Origin: Haematococcus lacustris
Lineage: Eukaryota > Chlorophyta > Chlorophyceae > Chlamydomonadales > Haematococcaceae
Assembly (NCBI GenBank): GCA_030144725.1
Contig: JASKMD010000026.1
Coordinates: forward strand, 9,328,100 to 9,392,099
DNA length: 64,000 nucleotides
Direction: 5' to 3'
Each line of letters begins with the position of its first letter. Within the stretch, counting starts at the first letter, position 1. The translations under genes and the position numbers were made by a program. The notes below the pieces were generated by a model. That model was given only the letters and a program-made list of their open reading frames with translations, was not told the DNA's origin and made no database searches. Below, one piece after another: positions 32,356-42,475 of this stretch.

Positions 32356-33615
32356 CTAAGCCCGCCACTCCACACGCAAAGGACCCACATCCTCCATGAT
32401 ACGCCCCCCCCCCCCTATGTACGTAATGTCGATGTAGATGGTCACCTGATTGCATGCCTCCTCTTCCACCACTTGCTGCATGTGCAAAGCCACATCATCA
32501 TAATGGCACCCCACACACTTTTTAAGCCACACGTTGCGTAGGCTGGGTAAGCCTACAAGGATGGCCTTCCACAGCTGAACAGATGAGGTGATGTGGGCAA
32601 TATTCAACCAGGTGCACATGCCACCGAAACCTGCCAAGGCTTCCAAATCACTAGCAGCCACTGGAGAATGGTAGACGCTGCTGCCACACTCCAATTGCAC
32701 CTTTTTGAAGCACCCTTGCAAGGGATGCAAGGCAGCTACTACCTCGGGAGGGTAGCTCCCCACATCCATGCGCAACTCATCAACCACCAGCTGGTGTGAA
32801 ACATGGGCAGCGTAAAAGTCCTCCATGGATTCGTCCTCGCCACCCCAGGACCCATCCAGGCGCTTGATGTGTATAGACACCAAACCATTCTGGGCTGGCA
32901 GCTTGCTGAGTGTGGCCCAGTGCATGGTGTCCACATGCAACGTGTCCCACATGCTGACCTGCTCAGCAAGGGAGTCCTCCAGGTCGTCCAGAGTTGGGAC
33001 ATGGAGGGCACGTAGGTTAAGGGTGGACTTGACAAAGGCTGACAGGCCGCTGTTATTGTCGCCCGTCCAGCTGGATGTGGTGATGTCCAGATGGGTCAGC
33101 CGCTGAGCTATGGCTGGGTGGGACAGGAGCCTGGTCACATCCTGGATGTTGATTGCTTCAGAACTGACCTTGAGGGCTGTGCAGTTGGGTAGGCTGGTGG
33201 ACAGCAAATCCTGCCAGGACTGGAGCTCCGTGTTGCGTATGACATCATATGCCACAAGCTCTCCCTCGAGATGCACTGTGTGGACAGCTGGGCATGTGCC
33301 CAAGTCTCCGACCAACTTGCCCAGACGTAAGGCGAAATCGCTCCTGGGCCAGAGACCCCGCCGCTTCAAGACCAACACCACAGGCTCCGCCCTTGTCCTG
33401 AATGCCTCCGCGGCCGACAGTCTCAGGAAGCCCGAGTAGGCGTCGATGTACAACACCAAGGTCTTGCAGGTCGACAGGCAACCGGTGAGGGTGTCCTTGC
33501 TGCAGCGGCTGAACCGGAGAGCTATGGGAAGCGCCGTCGCCCACTTCGCAATACTAGCCAGTATCTCATAGGGCATGTCGCCCAGGTTCTTAGGGCGGTC
33601 TGTGGGTGGCGACAT
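32356..33615 (-). CDS. F-box/leucine-rich-like protein, cargo paralogue 1
   Basis: 419 residues in one exon from ATG 33615. The N-terminus LGDMPYEILASIAKWATALP followed by FSRCSKDTLTGC is F-box-like (hydrophobic helix pattern L-P-x-E-[IV]-L). F-box proteins usually link substrates to SCF ubiquitin ligases. The remaining 350 residues contain irregular Leu-rich strand/helix units (LTHLDITTSSW, LRALHVPTLDDL, LRNVWLKKC) and the family landmark ALHPLQGCFKKVQLECG. Divergent from the next gene with only 132 bp between the two ATGs. Function within the transposon unknown. Confidence 0.65.
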   Translation of the reverse strand: MSPPTDRPKNLGDMPYEILASIAKWATALPIALRFSRCSKDTLTGCLSTCKTLVLYIDAYSGFLRLSAAEAFRTRAEPVVLVLKRRGLWPRSDFALRLGKLVGDLGTCPAVHTVHLEGELVAYDVIRNTELQSWQDLLSTSLPNCTALKVSSEAINIQDVTRLLSHPAIAQRLTHLDITTSSWTGDNNSGLSAFVKSTLNLRALHVPTLDDLEDSLAEQVSMWDTLHVDTMHWATLSKLPAQNGLVSIHIKRLDGSWGGEDESMEDFYAAHVSHQLVVDELRMDVGSYPPEVVAALHPLQGCFKKVQLECGSSVYHSPVAASDLEALAGFGGMCTWLNIAHITSSVQLWKAILVGLPSLRNVWLKKCVGCHYDDVALHMQQVVEEEACNQVTIYIDITYIGGGGRIMEDVGPLRVEWRA

Positions 33616-33747
33616 CGTGTGACGCTATTGCTGCTGTGTGCGATGTACTGGGTGGTGCACATGTCCCTTGCGGTTGTACTGGTTGGACTTGCAATGATTG
33701 GTGCAATTGTTGTGCCGTGCAATCGTCGCGATTCCTATTCGCCAACT
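33616..33747. promoter_or_regulatory. divergent promoter region between F-box-like genes 1 and 2
   Basis: 132 bp between opposed start codons, so promoters of both genes must lie here or overlap the coding starts. No clear TATA box. An upstream GTG-initiated extension of gene 2 through this region would add a hydrophobic segment but is better read as 5' UTR. Confidence 0.4.
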
Positions 33748-35019
33748 ATGGCCGCCACCACCCAGCTCTCCCATCTGCCCACAGAAGTCTTGTCCAACAT
33801 TGCCTCGCGCTTGTTGTCGAAGGCTGATGCAATGGCGTTCAGCCGCACCTGTGGCGCAGTCCTGACAGCCCGCCTAGCGACCTGCTCGACCCTCACCCTC
33901 TACTTGGACCGCGTAGAAGTGAAGCGATTCGTGAAGCTGCCAGCCGTGGCGGTGCTGCGCACAAGGACTACGCCGCTGAAGCTGATATTCCGGCAACGTG
34001 ACAACACGGACTCCACTTTCGTCTCAGGCCTGCTGAGGGATGTGCTAAACGAGCTAGGGGCCTGCACAGCCGTCCATGCCATGCAGCTGGAAGGAGTCAG
34101 GGGGGTGCAGCTGCAGCTGGGGCCGTGGCTGGCTGACAGCATGGTGGCGTGCTTCCCCAACCTCCATGGCTTCACCATCCATGGGCTGGGCCTTCGCCTT
34201 GACCAGGCAGTCGGTGTGCTCACCAGACCTGCTCTCAGCAGCCAGCTAACCCATGTGGACATCAGCACAGTCCAGGTGCTACATGCAAGCCCAACACAAG
34301 TCGCAGCCTTCGTCCAGGCCTCTCTCTCCCTCCACTCTCTTCATGTCAGCAGCCTGGACCAGCTGCAGGTCTCTCTGCGTGATGCACCATGCAGCTGGCG
34401 CAGGCTCCATGTGGGTAACATGGAGAGCACCACCGTCAGCAAGCTGCCTCTCCATGCCGTCACTGAGGCTGTGCATATTGGGTGCCTAACTGTGTCAACG
34501 GTGTACCACCCCTTGGCAGCTGTCACAGCCATGGCTACCAGCTTTGCTGATGGTGTGCTTGCGCGGCCACAGGTTGATGTGTTGAACCTCAGTGTATTTG
34601 TGGCCACAGAGAATGTGGATGCGTACATTGCTGTCCTGCAGCCTCTGAACGGTTGCTTTGATCAGCTGCAGGCCTGCTGGGGTGATGCATGGAACAATAA
34701 GCCCTTTGATGTGGCGGCTGTGGCAGCAGTGGCGCCCTTGTGTGGAGGGATCCACACATTGAGTGTCAAGTATGCACTGCTGCAATCATCCCCTCAGCTG
34801 TGGCAGTTCATTGTGGATGACATGCCGTCCATCACTGAGGTGCATTTTATCCAGTGCAATCATGGCTGGCCGGTTGATGATCTGCGGGAGGTGGGCAGCC
34901 GTGAGGGGTGCAGGGCCATGGACATCTACATTCAGTGTTATGCCACGTTTGCTGATGGTATTGATGTCCTCGTGAATCTGACTGGTCAGCATGCCTTGCG
35001 TGTGCATTGGGTGCGCTAG
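33748..35019 (+). CDS. F-box/leucine-rich-like protein, cargo paralogue 2
   Basis: 423 residues from ATG 33748 (MAATTQLSHLPTEVLSNIAS). The clearest F-box of the cluster: LSHLPTEVLSNIASRLLSKA then FSRTCGAV. Leu-rich units follow (LTHVDISTVQVL, LHSLHVSSLDQL) and the landmark LQPLNGCFDQLQACWGDAW. It ends with a normal stop at 35017. The start was chosen because the F-box begins five residues after it and the paralogue starts in the same place. Likely role, if functional: substrate receptor of an SCF-type complex; the substrate cannot be guessed. Confidence 0.72.
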   Translation: MAATTQLSHLPTEVLSNIASRLLSKADAMAFSRTCGAVLTARLATCSTLTLYLDRVEVKRFVKLPAVAVLRTRTTPLKLIFRQRDNTDSTFVSGLLRDVLNELGACTAVHAMQLEGVRGVQLQLGPWLADSMVACFPNLHGFTIHGLGLRLDQAVGVLTRPALSSQLTHVDISTVQVLHASPTQVAAFVQASLSLHSLHVSSLDQLQVSLRDAPCSWRRLHVGNMESTTVSKLPLHAVTEAVHIGCLTVSTVYHPLAAVTAMATSFADGVLARPQVDVLNLSVFVATENVDAYIAVLQPLNGCFDQLQACWGDAWNNKPFDVAAVAAVAPLCGGIHTLSVKYALLQSSPQLWQFIVDDMPSITEVHFIQCNHGWPVDDLREVGSREGCRAMDIYIQCYATFADGIDVLVNLTGQHALRVHWVR

Positions 35020-35361
35020 ATCGTGTGAACGTACATAGCCCACTCCCCGATGAAACGATGTGTGGGCTACCATATGTGTGTGCTTACATGTTCAGCCTAT
35101 ATTCATGGCGTGTTCTTGTAAGGCTGACATCCATGTTCATGGCTTACTAAAGCATGTGACTTCTATCCTCAGGGACGTGCTTTCTTAGTATCTTGTATGT
35201 TGGTTCAGATGCAGTAGTCACTCATACAGTTCCATACGCAGTAGAGAGGCTGTGTGCACCGGCGAGATACTCTGAGGCCAGTTACATGCAGGGGCTACAA
35301 CTACAAACGGTGTATGACGTTGTTAACCTTTGTTCGTTCTCCATGACCTTCGCCTCTACCT
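35020..35361. other. intergenic, no gene seen
   Basis: About 340 bp between converging 3' ends. No repeat, motif or frame that I can support. Confidence 0.5.
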
Positions 35362-36501
35362 CTACATACATTCTTCTACCTCCACAGTGGCGCCCTGGGC
35401 CATGATACCTTTCAAACGATGCATGCACCAGCTAGAAAGTGGCCTTGCTAACCCTATGAACACCACCCCAACACACCCTTGCAAGAGTGGCACCATGTTA
35501 TGAATGACTAATTCAACCTCATATACACCATTTGGTGCTATCACCCCAAGCTCCACCTCTGCCCTACCAAACCGTCCTACCAGTGGCTTCAGAGCTGCCA
35601 ATGAAGCGTGCCCTCCTCCTTCAAGGCTGGTGAAGTACAGGCTCACACTCTCAATCTCCAGCGTGGTGAAGCGCCCTGAGCTGAGGGCTGTCACCCCGTT
35701 GGTCAAGGCCTGCTGATGAGGCTCTGGTAGGGCGACATGCAGGTGAGAGATGTGGAGGATCTCGATGGATTTTGGCATCAGACTGATTGCTGTGAGGTAC
35801 ATCTCTGTCACGCTGAGCTTCACGAGTCTGCTGGGGCAGGTTTGTAAGGAGGTGGGCACGGGACCCAGGTACACGGTTGACAAGGTTGTGAGCCTCATAT
35901 ATGCCTTTACCCACTCGTAGTGACCGTCCAACACACTGCCATGCTTGATGTGAAGCTGCTGAATGTCCAGCTGCTGGAGGCGGCCCATAAACTGGCTGTG
36001 GCTAAGGAGCTCCGCCAGCTCTGGATGCGCGCATTGGAGACCTCGTAGACGGAGTGACAGGCACTGGGGGAAGTTGGCCATCATCCTCTCCGCTAACCAT
36101 GCCCCCACTGGCAGCTGCGCATAGGTGGGCGCCTCCTCCATGGCCTGCTGCTTGTAGATGAATCTGATTTCCACGCTGTGAACAGCCTCACAGTAGCCAA
36201 GGAGGCCAAGCACCCCTTCCACCGTACCCCGGAATATGTGCGGCCCAAGTGGAGTCGTCACGATCAGGTGGAGCGCCAGGGGAAGTCGCCGTCTACGCAG
36301 TGCCGTCAGGAGGCGAGGGGAGAGGCTACTGAAAATGGATTCTGAGTCGATGTTGAGCATCAGAGTTTCGCAAGTCGCGAGGGATGGCTCGTGGCACTCT
36401 TTGCGGATTGCCGTGCATCGCTGACCGAACCGGAAAAAGTTGCCGTCTCTTGCTATAGCCACAGGATCGACTCTGTTCGGACGCCGCGACGTTTGGGCCA
36501 T
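35362..36501 (-). CDS. leucine-rich-like cargo paralogue 3 (no F-box visible)
   Basis: 379 residues from ATG 36501 (MAQTSRRPNRVDPVAIARDG); a start 39 bp upstream is also possible. The body aligns with paralogues 1 and 2 from the CETLMLNIDSESIF strand onward, with LVKLSVTEMYL, LSSGRFTTLEIESV and the landmark ALKPLVGRFGRAEVELG. The N-terminal F-box helix is missing, so it may sit in an unseen upstream exon or have been lost. Closest to paralogue 4. Confidence 0.6.
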   Translation of the reverse strand: MAQTSRRPNRVDPVAIARDGNFFRFGQRCTAIRKECHEPSLATCETLMLNIDSESIFSSLSPRLLTALRRRRLPLALHLIVTTPLGPHIFRGTVEGVLGLLGYCEAVHSVEIRFIYKQQAMEEAPTYAQLPVGAWLAERMMANFPQCLSLRLRGLQCAHPELAELLSHSQFMGRLQQLDIQQLHIKHGSVLDGHYEWVKAYMRLTTLSTVYLGPVPTSLQTCPSRLVKLSVTEMYLTAISLMPKSIEILHISHLHVALPEPHQQALTNGVTALSSGRFTTLEIESVSLYFTSLEGGGHASLAALKPLVGRFGRAEVELGVIAPNGVYEVELVIHNMVPLLQGCVGVVFIGLARPLSSWCMHRLKGIMAQGATVEVEECM

Positions 36502-36763
36502 TGTGTTGGTACTGCTGGCTGGACGGCCGGCTTGCAACATGCACTTGCAAGCACAATGAATACCCTGGAGATAATAATCAACGTCCCACCACAGCGCCTG
36601 GGCATGTACACGATGCAGTCATGACCTTGCAGGCAATGGTGCTGAAGATTAGACATCAATCAACGTTGACATCCAAGACCCCCAATCATTGGAGTCCGTG
36701 TTGTACAACCAACGCCTCACCATGTCCCTGACACCTTGGTCATAGTAGCAAGGTGTCCGCATG

Positions 36764-37897
36764 TCAGTGATAAATTACGTCTAAGCACGCACCCGGAGCC
36801 ATGGCATTCTTCACTGCCCACTCGTGCCATGAATACAGCGGGCTCATGGCATTCCTGAACATGACCCCAGCACACCCTTTCAACATTGGAAGCACAGCCT
36901 GAACCACATCACACTGCACCACCTGCTTGCCATCATTGCCTGGCTCCCCCACCTGCACCAGGGCCTTGCTAAACCGGCCCACGAGGGGTTGAAGGGCTGC
37001 TACTGATGCACATCCTTCCTTCCTCACGATGCCCATGAACAACACTCCAATTGCCTGATGCTTAAACCGGCCAGAGCTGAGGTCTGCCACACTTCTGTTC
37101 AAGGCCGCCATGTTCGGCTCTGGGAGGACAACATCGAGGGCTGATACCAGTAGGGTTGAGACGGACTGTGGTAGGTTTCCCACGTCTGTTAGGTACATCT
37201 CCGTCACCTTCAGCTCCACAAGGTTGCATGTGCGGTCACGCAGGGACATGGGGAGGGGGCCCAAGTAGGTGGCATGCAAGGATGTCAGCCCCAAAGCTGG
37301 CTCCACCCACGCATCAAGAACAACCCTTTCCCTAGCAGTCAGGTTGACAGTTTGGATGTCCAGATGCTGGATGCGCCCCACAACCAGGGGGTGGCTGAGG
37401 AGTTCAACCAGCTCTGATGACTGCATTAGGAAAGGCTTGATACCCAACACTTGACAGTTGGGGAAGTTGGACATCAGCCTCTCCGCTAACCACGCCCCCA
37501 CTGGCAGCTGCTCATAGGTGGGCGCCTCTGCCGTGTCCTCATCCATAATGAGCCTGATCTCCACGCTCTGGACCGCTTCACAATACCCAAGGAACCCGAT
37601 CACCCCCTCCACTCTGCACTTGGTCATGTATGGGCCAAGTCGCTGCTCCAGGGTCAGCATTAGCATTACAGGCTGCCGACGTCCACGCAGAGCCGCCAAG
37701 AAGCGAGGTGGTAGATGCGAGTAGATGGAAACTGAGTCGATGCTGAGAACGAGGAAGTCGCAAGTTGTTAGGCACGTCTCACGGCACTCTGGGTTAATTG
37801 GAGTGGAATTGCTACCCAGACCGGGCCGTAGAAAATGGCCGTCGCTTGTAACAACGACGGGCTCGGCCCAGTCATTGAGCATAGCTGATTGCTGCAT
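36764..37897 (-). CDS. leucine-rich-like cargo paralogue 4 (no F-box visible)
   Basis: 377 residues from ATG 37897 (MQQSAMLNDWAEPVVVTSDG). It shares with paralogue 3 the blocks GVIGFLGYCEAVQSVEIRL, YEQLPVGAWLAERLMSNFPN, VTEMYLTDVG and ALQPLVGRFSKALVQVG. The two are a tandem duplicate pair in the same direction. No recognisable F-box at the N-terminus. Confidence 0.62.
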   Translation of the reverse strand: MQQSAMLNDWAEPVVVTSDGHFLRPGLGSNSTPINPECRETCLTTCDFLVLSIDSVSIYSHLPPRFLAALRGRRQPVMLMLTLEQRLGPYMTKCRVEGVIGFLGYCEAVQSVEIRLIMDEDTAEAPTYEQLPVGAWLAERLMSNFPNCQVLGIKPFLMQSSELVELLSHPLVVGRIQHLDIQTVNLTARERVVLDAWVEPALGLTSLHATYLGPLPMSLRDRTCNLVELKVTEMYLTDVGNLPQSVSTLLVSALDVVLPEPNMAALNRSVADLSSGRFKHQAIGVLFMGIVRKEGCASVAALQPLVGRFSKALVQVGEPGNDGKQVVQCDVVQAVLPMLKGCAGVMFRNAMSPLYSWHEWAVKNAMAPGACLDVIYH

Positions 37898-38120
37898 TGT
37901 GAACCGCAGTGCTTGTACTGCGGGCTGGGCGCACGGCTTGCATCATGATCGCTTGCGGGCGCTTGCACATGCACCAATTCGATGCTGGAAATTATGCGTC
38001 AAGTACTAAGTTGGTCTTTGTGAGACAGCTGGCAGGTGTTGTTGAAGCTGACGTCTGTTCAGATACAGGAAATAGCTGCGATGTTGCAATCTGGATGGTC
38101 CTGATGCTGCTTCCATTCTG

Positions 38121-38333
38121 CATCTGTGCAGATGTCGGTTTTGTATCTGCACAGATGTTGGTTTAAACGACATCTGCACAGATGTCCGTGACAGAGTCTG
38201 TGCAGATGTTGATTTACGCGGCTGTGCAGATGTCGGTATTATCAGCATCTGTGCAGACAAACCAGGCGACATCTGTGCAGATGTCGTTAAAACCAACATC
38301 TGTGCAGATACAAAACCGACATCTGCACAGATG
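38121..38333. repeat. internal cluster of the CATCTGTGCAGATG motif
   Basis: About ten copies of the same near-palindrome as in the terminal arrays (CATCTGTGCAGATG, CATCTGCACAGATG, CTGTGCAGATGTCGG), less regularly spaced, between divergent paralogues 4 and 5. It could be a third protein-binding cluster, a regulatory region for the cargo genes, or a relic end of an older element. Confidence 0.88.
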
Positions 38334-38414
38334 CCCCACAAGGCTACTGAGCTTTAGTGTAATGATAGATATTAATGCTATCATTCTCGCGACCAGCAGT
38401 ATAGCCCACTAGTC

Positions 38415-39371
38415 ATGTCGCGCGCCACGCAGCTGAACAGCACGAAAGTCAGCCGGTTCCTGTCCCCAGCTGTTCTCGGGGTCTTGCGAGCAAGGAAACA
38501 GCCGCTGCAGCTGCAGCTGCGATGGAACGTGGCGGGGCAGCAGCACAACATACCCGACATGCTGCGGTTTGTGATTGGGCTGCTGTGGGGCTGCACAGCC
38601 GTGAAAGAGGTGGTGTTGGGCGGCCTCGCAGTGGAGCATGCTGAGCTTGGTACCTGGTTGGGAGCCACCTTGGCGGACAGCTTCCCCCAGCTCACCTCCC
38701 TCGCCCTGGCTGGTGGCGTGGGCTATGAAGGCCTAGCACGCCTCCTGTCTGACCCAGCCCTGAAGGCCCTGGCACTCCACCTACACATCAGCCAAGCATT
38801 CGTCCACAGCCCTGGTGCTGCAGCGTTCTACAGGGAAGCTGTCAGCCTGAGCTCCTTGCATATGGGCAACCTGGACAGCCTTGGAGAGTCCTTGCAACAC
38901 ATGTCATGCAATTGGCGCTCGCTGCGTGCAGGCCAGGCAGACATGGTTGCTCTGAGCCAGCTGCCCGTGCATGCTGTGAGGGGGGATGTGCTCATTGCAT
39001 GCATGAAGGTAGTGGCAAGGGCCGACGACCTTGATGCCATCACAGCCGCTGCACTATGCTTTGCTGTGGGTGTGCCTGTCAGGCCCAAGGTAGACAGGCT
39101 GCATATTGACATTGATGGTACATCAGATGAGGAGCTGGCCGGTCTGGCTGCATTGCATCCCTTGCAAGGGTGCATTCGCGTGGTGGAGGCCTGGTGTGGT
39201 GATTGGGCAGCGGAAGATGGCACTCAGGCGTTCTATGTCGATGTCATGGAGGCCTTGAAACCGGTGTGCAAGGGCTGTAGTGAGTTACGCATCTGGAGGG
39301 CTCCACCACAGCCCAACCCTGAGATGTGGCAGGCCCCTGCTGTGGTTATGACATTTGGCCCCTGCGCGTGA
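38415..39371 (+). CDS. leucine-rich-like cargo paralogue 5, N-terminally shortened
   Basis: 318 residues from ATG 38415 (MSRATQLNSTKVSRFLSPAV). It aligns with paralogue 2 from the LPAVAVLRTR region onward (LSPAVLGVLRARKQPLQL, LGTWLGATLADSFPQLTSLA, ALHPLQGCIRVVEAWCGDWA) but has no F-box. It begins 82 bp after the internal motif cluster, which may have replaced the original 5' end. The final 15 residues depart from the family after PEMWQ, so the C-terminus is probably altered by an indel. Confidence 0.58.
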   Translation: MSRATQLNSTKVSRFLSPAVLGVLRARKQPLQLQLRWNVAGQQHNIPDMLRFVIGLLWGCTAVKEVVLGGLAVEHAELGTWLGATLADSFPQLTSLALAGGVGYEGLARLLSDPALKALALHLHISQAFVHSPGAAAFYREAVSLSSLHMGNLDSLGESLQHMSCNWRSLRAGQADMVALSQLPVHAVRGDVLIACMKVVARADDLDAITAAALCFAVGVPVRPKVDRLHIDIDGTSDEELAGLAALHPLQGCIRVVEAWCGDWAAEDGTQAFYVDVMEALKPVCKGCSELRIWRAPPQPNPEMWQAPAVVMTFGPCA

Positions 39372-39692
39372 GCATGGAGGAGATGGACCGGTATGACAGC
39401 GTTTTTGATCGGCCGTGAGCCCACTTGATCTTCAACTATCTGTAACCTCTATCACCATGATGTACAGCTACTCACATCATATTTGATGCCGTGTAAGCGT
39501 GCTTAGTATGCGTTCAATTGGTGCCCAACCTCAGGCCCGCTCACTGACCATACATAACTAAGTTATTGAGTCGGCTCATGGTGATGTGAGTAGCCCACCT
39601 ATTCAGCAATGACGGTGCAATGTTGCTGGCTCTGTAAGGGTGTCATCCTTGGTTAGACAGTATTTGGAATGGCTTCATTATTACAATCTTGA
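39372..39692. other. intergenic, no gene seen
   Basis: About 320 bp between gene 3' ends, AT-richer than its neighbours, with no recognisable feature. Confidence 0.5.
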
Positions 39693-40270
39693 TTAGGGCT
39701 CAAAATGCTGGGGAGGCTGTGCAACACTCCTAGCCCTCTTGGCAGCCTTCACTTGCACCTCATGCTCCTCCTTCTCCTTCCTTGCCTCAGCCTCAGCCTT
39801 CGCAGCAGCATCACTCACTGCCTGCTCCAATCCCTTCATGTGATGTGTTGGCAGCTCCATGTCCCACTCAGGTCGGTAATGCAGTTCATACTCTTGCTGT
39901 TTTGGTGGCTTGTAGGGTGGCAAAGGCACCATGACATTCCTGTAGTTGTCAAACTCCTGCACCAATGGCCACCCATGACGTGGCTGCACTGGCTGCACTG
40001 GCTGGTGACTATGGAGGCCAGGGAAACCAGTGTGCACCTTGATGCACATTCGTCAGAAAGGCGAATGGGAGAACGCTATGATGGGCGTGACTGTGGATCA
40101 ATCGTGGTCCGATGCGCCAGTTGCAGCGACCACGCAGCAATCAGCTGCGCCTTAGGATTCAGTGACTTCCTTGTTCGTTGTTTCTGGACATGTTTCTGGA
40201 CATGTCGCGCCAATGTGGCAACACTGTAATCCTGAGACGCAAGTGACGTGACGTCGGCCTCAAACAGCAA
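39693..40270 (-). CDS. unknown gene, partial model, coiled-coil C-terminus
   Basis: The minus strand holds an open 3' exon ending at a stop at 39693 with PPYKPPKQQEYELHYRPEWD, then a charged helix (AVSDAAAKAEAEARKEKEEH) and an ARSVAQPPQHFEP end. A possible upstream exon (40270-40076, LARHVQKHVQKQRTRKS) has no ATG in frame, so the 5' end is unknown. It may be a separate small gene or a distal part of the accessory gene upstream. Acceptor for the last exon is not fixed. Confidence 0.35.
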
Positions 40271-40427
40271 CTACAGCGTGCGGCACCTGGCGTTGATGTT
40301 GGATCAGATGGTTACATAGGAGCATACGAAACAATTGCAGCATGGCTTTCATCAAAGCTGTGCCCATCTCAGGACAACACCCGCCCAAGTTGCATAGGCT
40401 GATCATGACTAACAATCCAGACTTAAT

Positions 40428-42341
40428 CTATACTGTCCGGGAGCTCTCCTCCCCAGCCTGCTCAGTGGTGCCACCGACAGACGCAGCCTCCTCAGCCTGC
40501 AACGCCTTCAGCTCCGCCTCATACTCTGCATCCTGTCTAGCTTTCTTGGCAGCAAGCTCGGCGAGTCTGGCTGCCCGTGGGTCAGATGCCACAGCTGCTG
40601 GTGCTAATGCAGCTGTTGCTGCTGCAGCTGCTGCTGCTGCCTCTGCAACTTTCCTTGCCTCCTCAGCTGCTGCTTCTTCGGCTTCCTTGCGCTGAAGCTC
40701 AGCAACGTCATGCACATTTTGGGCGTCATCCACGGCACTGGTGAAGGACCTCGTCATCACCACAATGGCAGCCTACATGGGATTGCCAGCAGACAACACA
40801 TGACTGAATCATTAGACGGGTCGCAAAACAGCCAAAGTCTGCAAGACTGTAACTCACTAGGTGCATGACACAATGTCTAATTGGTGCAGACACAAAGAGG
40901 GTGCAATGAAGCTTACCTGTGCGGTCATGCCCTGCTCAGATGGGTTCACCATCGAGAGCGACGCCTCTCCCTCAGGTTCCTCCTGCGGGACATGAAGGTC
41001 CTGATCAAGATAGTGGACAACGCATGGTCAGGACGGCATCTATCGTGAGGTCACAATCACTATGAGACGGACTGACCTGGTTGGACTGCATCTTAGCCTC
41101 GATGACATCACGCAATTGAGCCGGCTGCAGGAGGCAGTAACAAGCAAGTAATGGGCACCATGTGCAATGTTAAGGCATGCATATTTTATCCAGGAAGGCA
41201 AGCAACACGATGTGCAACACACATGTGGTGCAAGATAAACACCACGACACACCTTCAGGGTGACGCCCATGTCAGCCACCATGTGGTGGAAACTAGCGTC
41301 GATGTGCTTGGCCATGGTGTCGGTCACAAACGTAGACTTCACGGTGAAGAACTGTGGGTCAGGCCGGATACCTACATGCACACCAGGTAGTACAAACGTA
41401 ACCACAAACAACAAGAACAACAACACTAGGTGCACCACCATGCATACAGTGGGAAGCATCCCCATGCCTACCCTTCTCGTACTTTTCCGCAATGTCGATG
41501 AGCTTCTCCCAGGTGCTTGGGCGCTTCTTGGCGTCGAAAAAATTTGCCCCACACCCTTCGCCACTCAGAGAAGCCCGCTTCTTTGCCCTGCTTCACTGCA
41601 TCTGAAGCTCCTGCATTAGGGCCGCGACCCTTCTTGTTCAATTGATTCTGGCCGGACCTGAAAACAAAGTGAAAACAGCATGCACACCCACACACTCATG
41701 TTCAATGCAACGCATAATTATAGGGCTGCAAACTCACTTGTGGACTCTGGCGACAAGTGAGGCGTAAGGGTACTCTGTGGGCACATGCCCAAGGTTTTCC
41801 AGCAGCCCCATGAGGACAGCGCCCACAATGGCGTTGGTGGCATCCTGCCATCTCTCATACCGGCAACCCTTAGTCTGTACATCAAGACAACATGCGCATA
41901 TGTATGGAAACAAGGGAGGACACGTAACTGCAGACAGGCATAGCATACTGACCTCATCCTCCACGCGCCCAGCCAGCTGCAACACAAAATACTGGACCAG
42001 CACCGACACAAGGTGGGCTCTGTAGTCATGGGGCATAATGGCAACTTCTGGTGCATGCCACTCATCGACACTTTCCCTGTCTGAAGGTAGTTCGGATGCC
42101 TACACATCAAACACACACATGATGCACCTGGTTCAAAGCGGCATAACACAGTCAATTCAATACATTGTAGTGAGCTCACTGCACTGCTGGCGGCTCCAGG
42201 TGAACCGGGAGTAGCTGCCGCAGTCAAACGCCTGGATTCCTGCAACATCTTGAAGGAAGGGGTAGAGACCGAGGCTCCTTCAGACGGGGTCCTCGCGCGC
42301 TTGCCTGATTTCTTGGCGGACTCGGAAGGCTTAGGGGGCAT
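40428..42341 (-). CDS. CACTA accessory gene candidate (TnpA-like position), eight exons
   Basis: Exons 42341-42180, 42099-41953, 41874-41738, 41657-41472, 41371-41253, 41124-41077, 41000-40917 and 40772-40428 join in phase at every GT-AG intron, with one exception: a run of six T (plus-strand A at 41537-41542) shifts the frame inside exon 4. With five T the protein reads on as WGKFF then DAKKRPSTWEKLIDIAEKYE. The start MPPKPSESAKKSGKRARTPS is basic; the centre has DATNAIVGAVLMGLLENLG and FFTVKSTFVTDTMAKHID; the C-terminus is a long Ala/Glu coiled coil. It is divergent from the transposase gene, the usual place for a second CACTA protein that binds subterminal motifs. That role is inferred from position only. 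The extra T may be a sequencing error or a real break. Confidence 0.6.
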
Positions 42342-42475
42342 TCTGAGATACCAGGTGGGCAAACAGCGCTGGTATGGGGATAGGTATGTAGTCGCGACCG
42401 CCCGCGAGCCTGTATAACCGTATCAACGACCGCCCTGGAAATGTCGCTTGTACCATCGAAGTAACGACGATTATC
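42342..42475. promoter_or_regulatory. divergent promoter between accessory and transposase genes
   Basis: 134 bp between opposed ATG codons at 42341 (minus) and 42476 (plus). Expression of both transposition genes should be driven from here. No copy of the CATCTG..CAGATG motif lies in it. Confidence 0.45.

Noticed and set aside
33619..33747. N-terminal membrane extension of F-box-like gene 2
   Set aside because: It would start at GTG within the divergent promoter; the ATG at 33748 matches the paralogue start and precedes the F-box directly.
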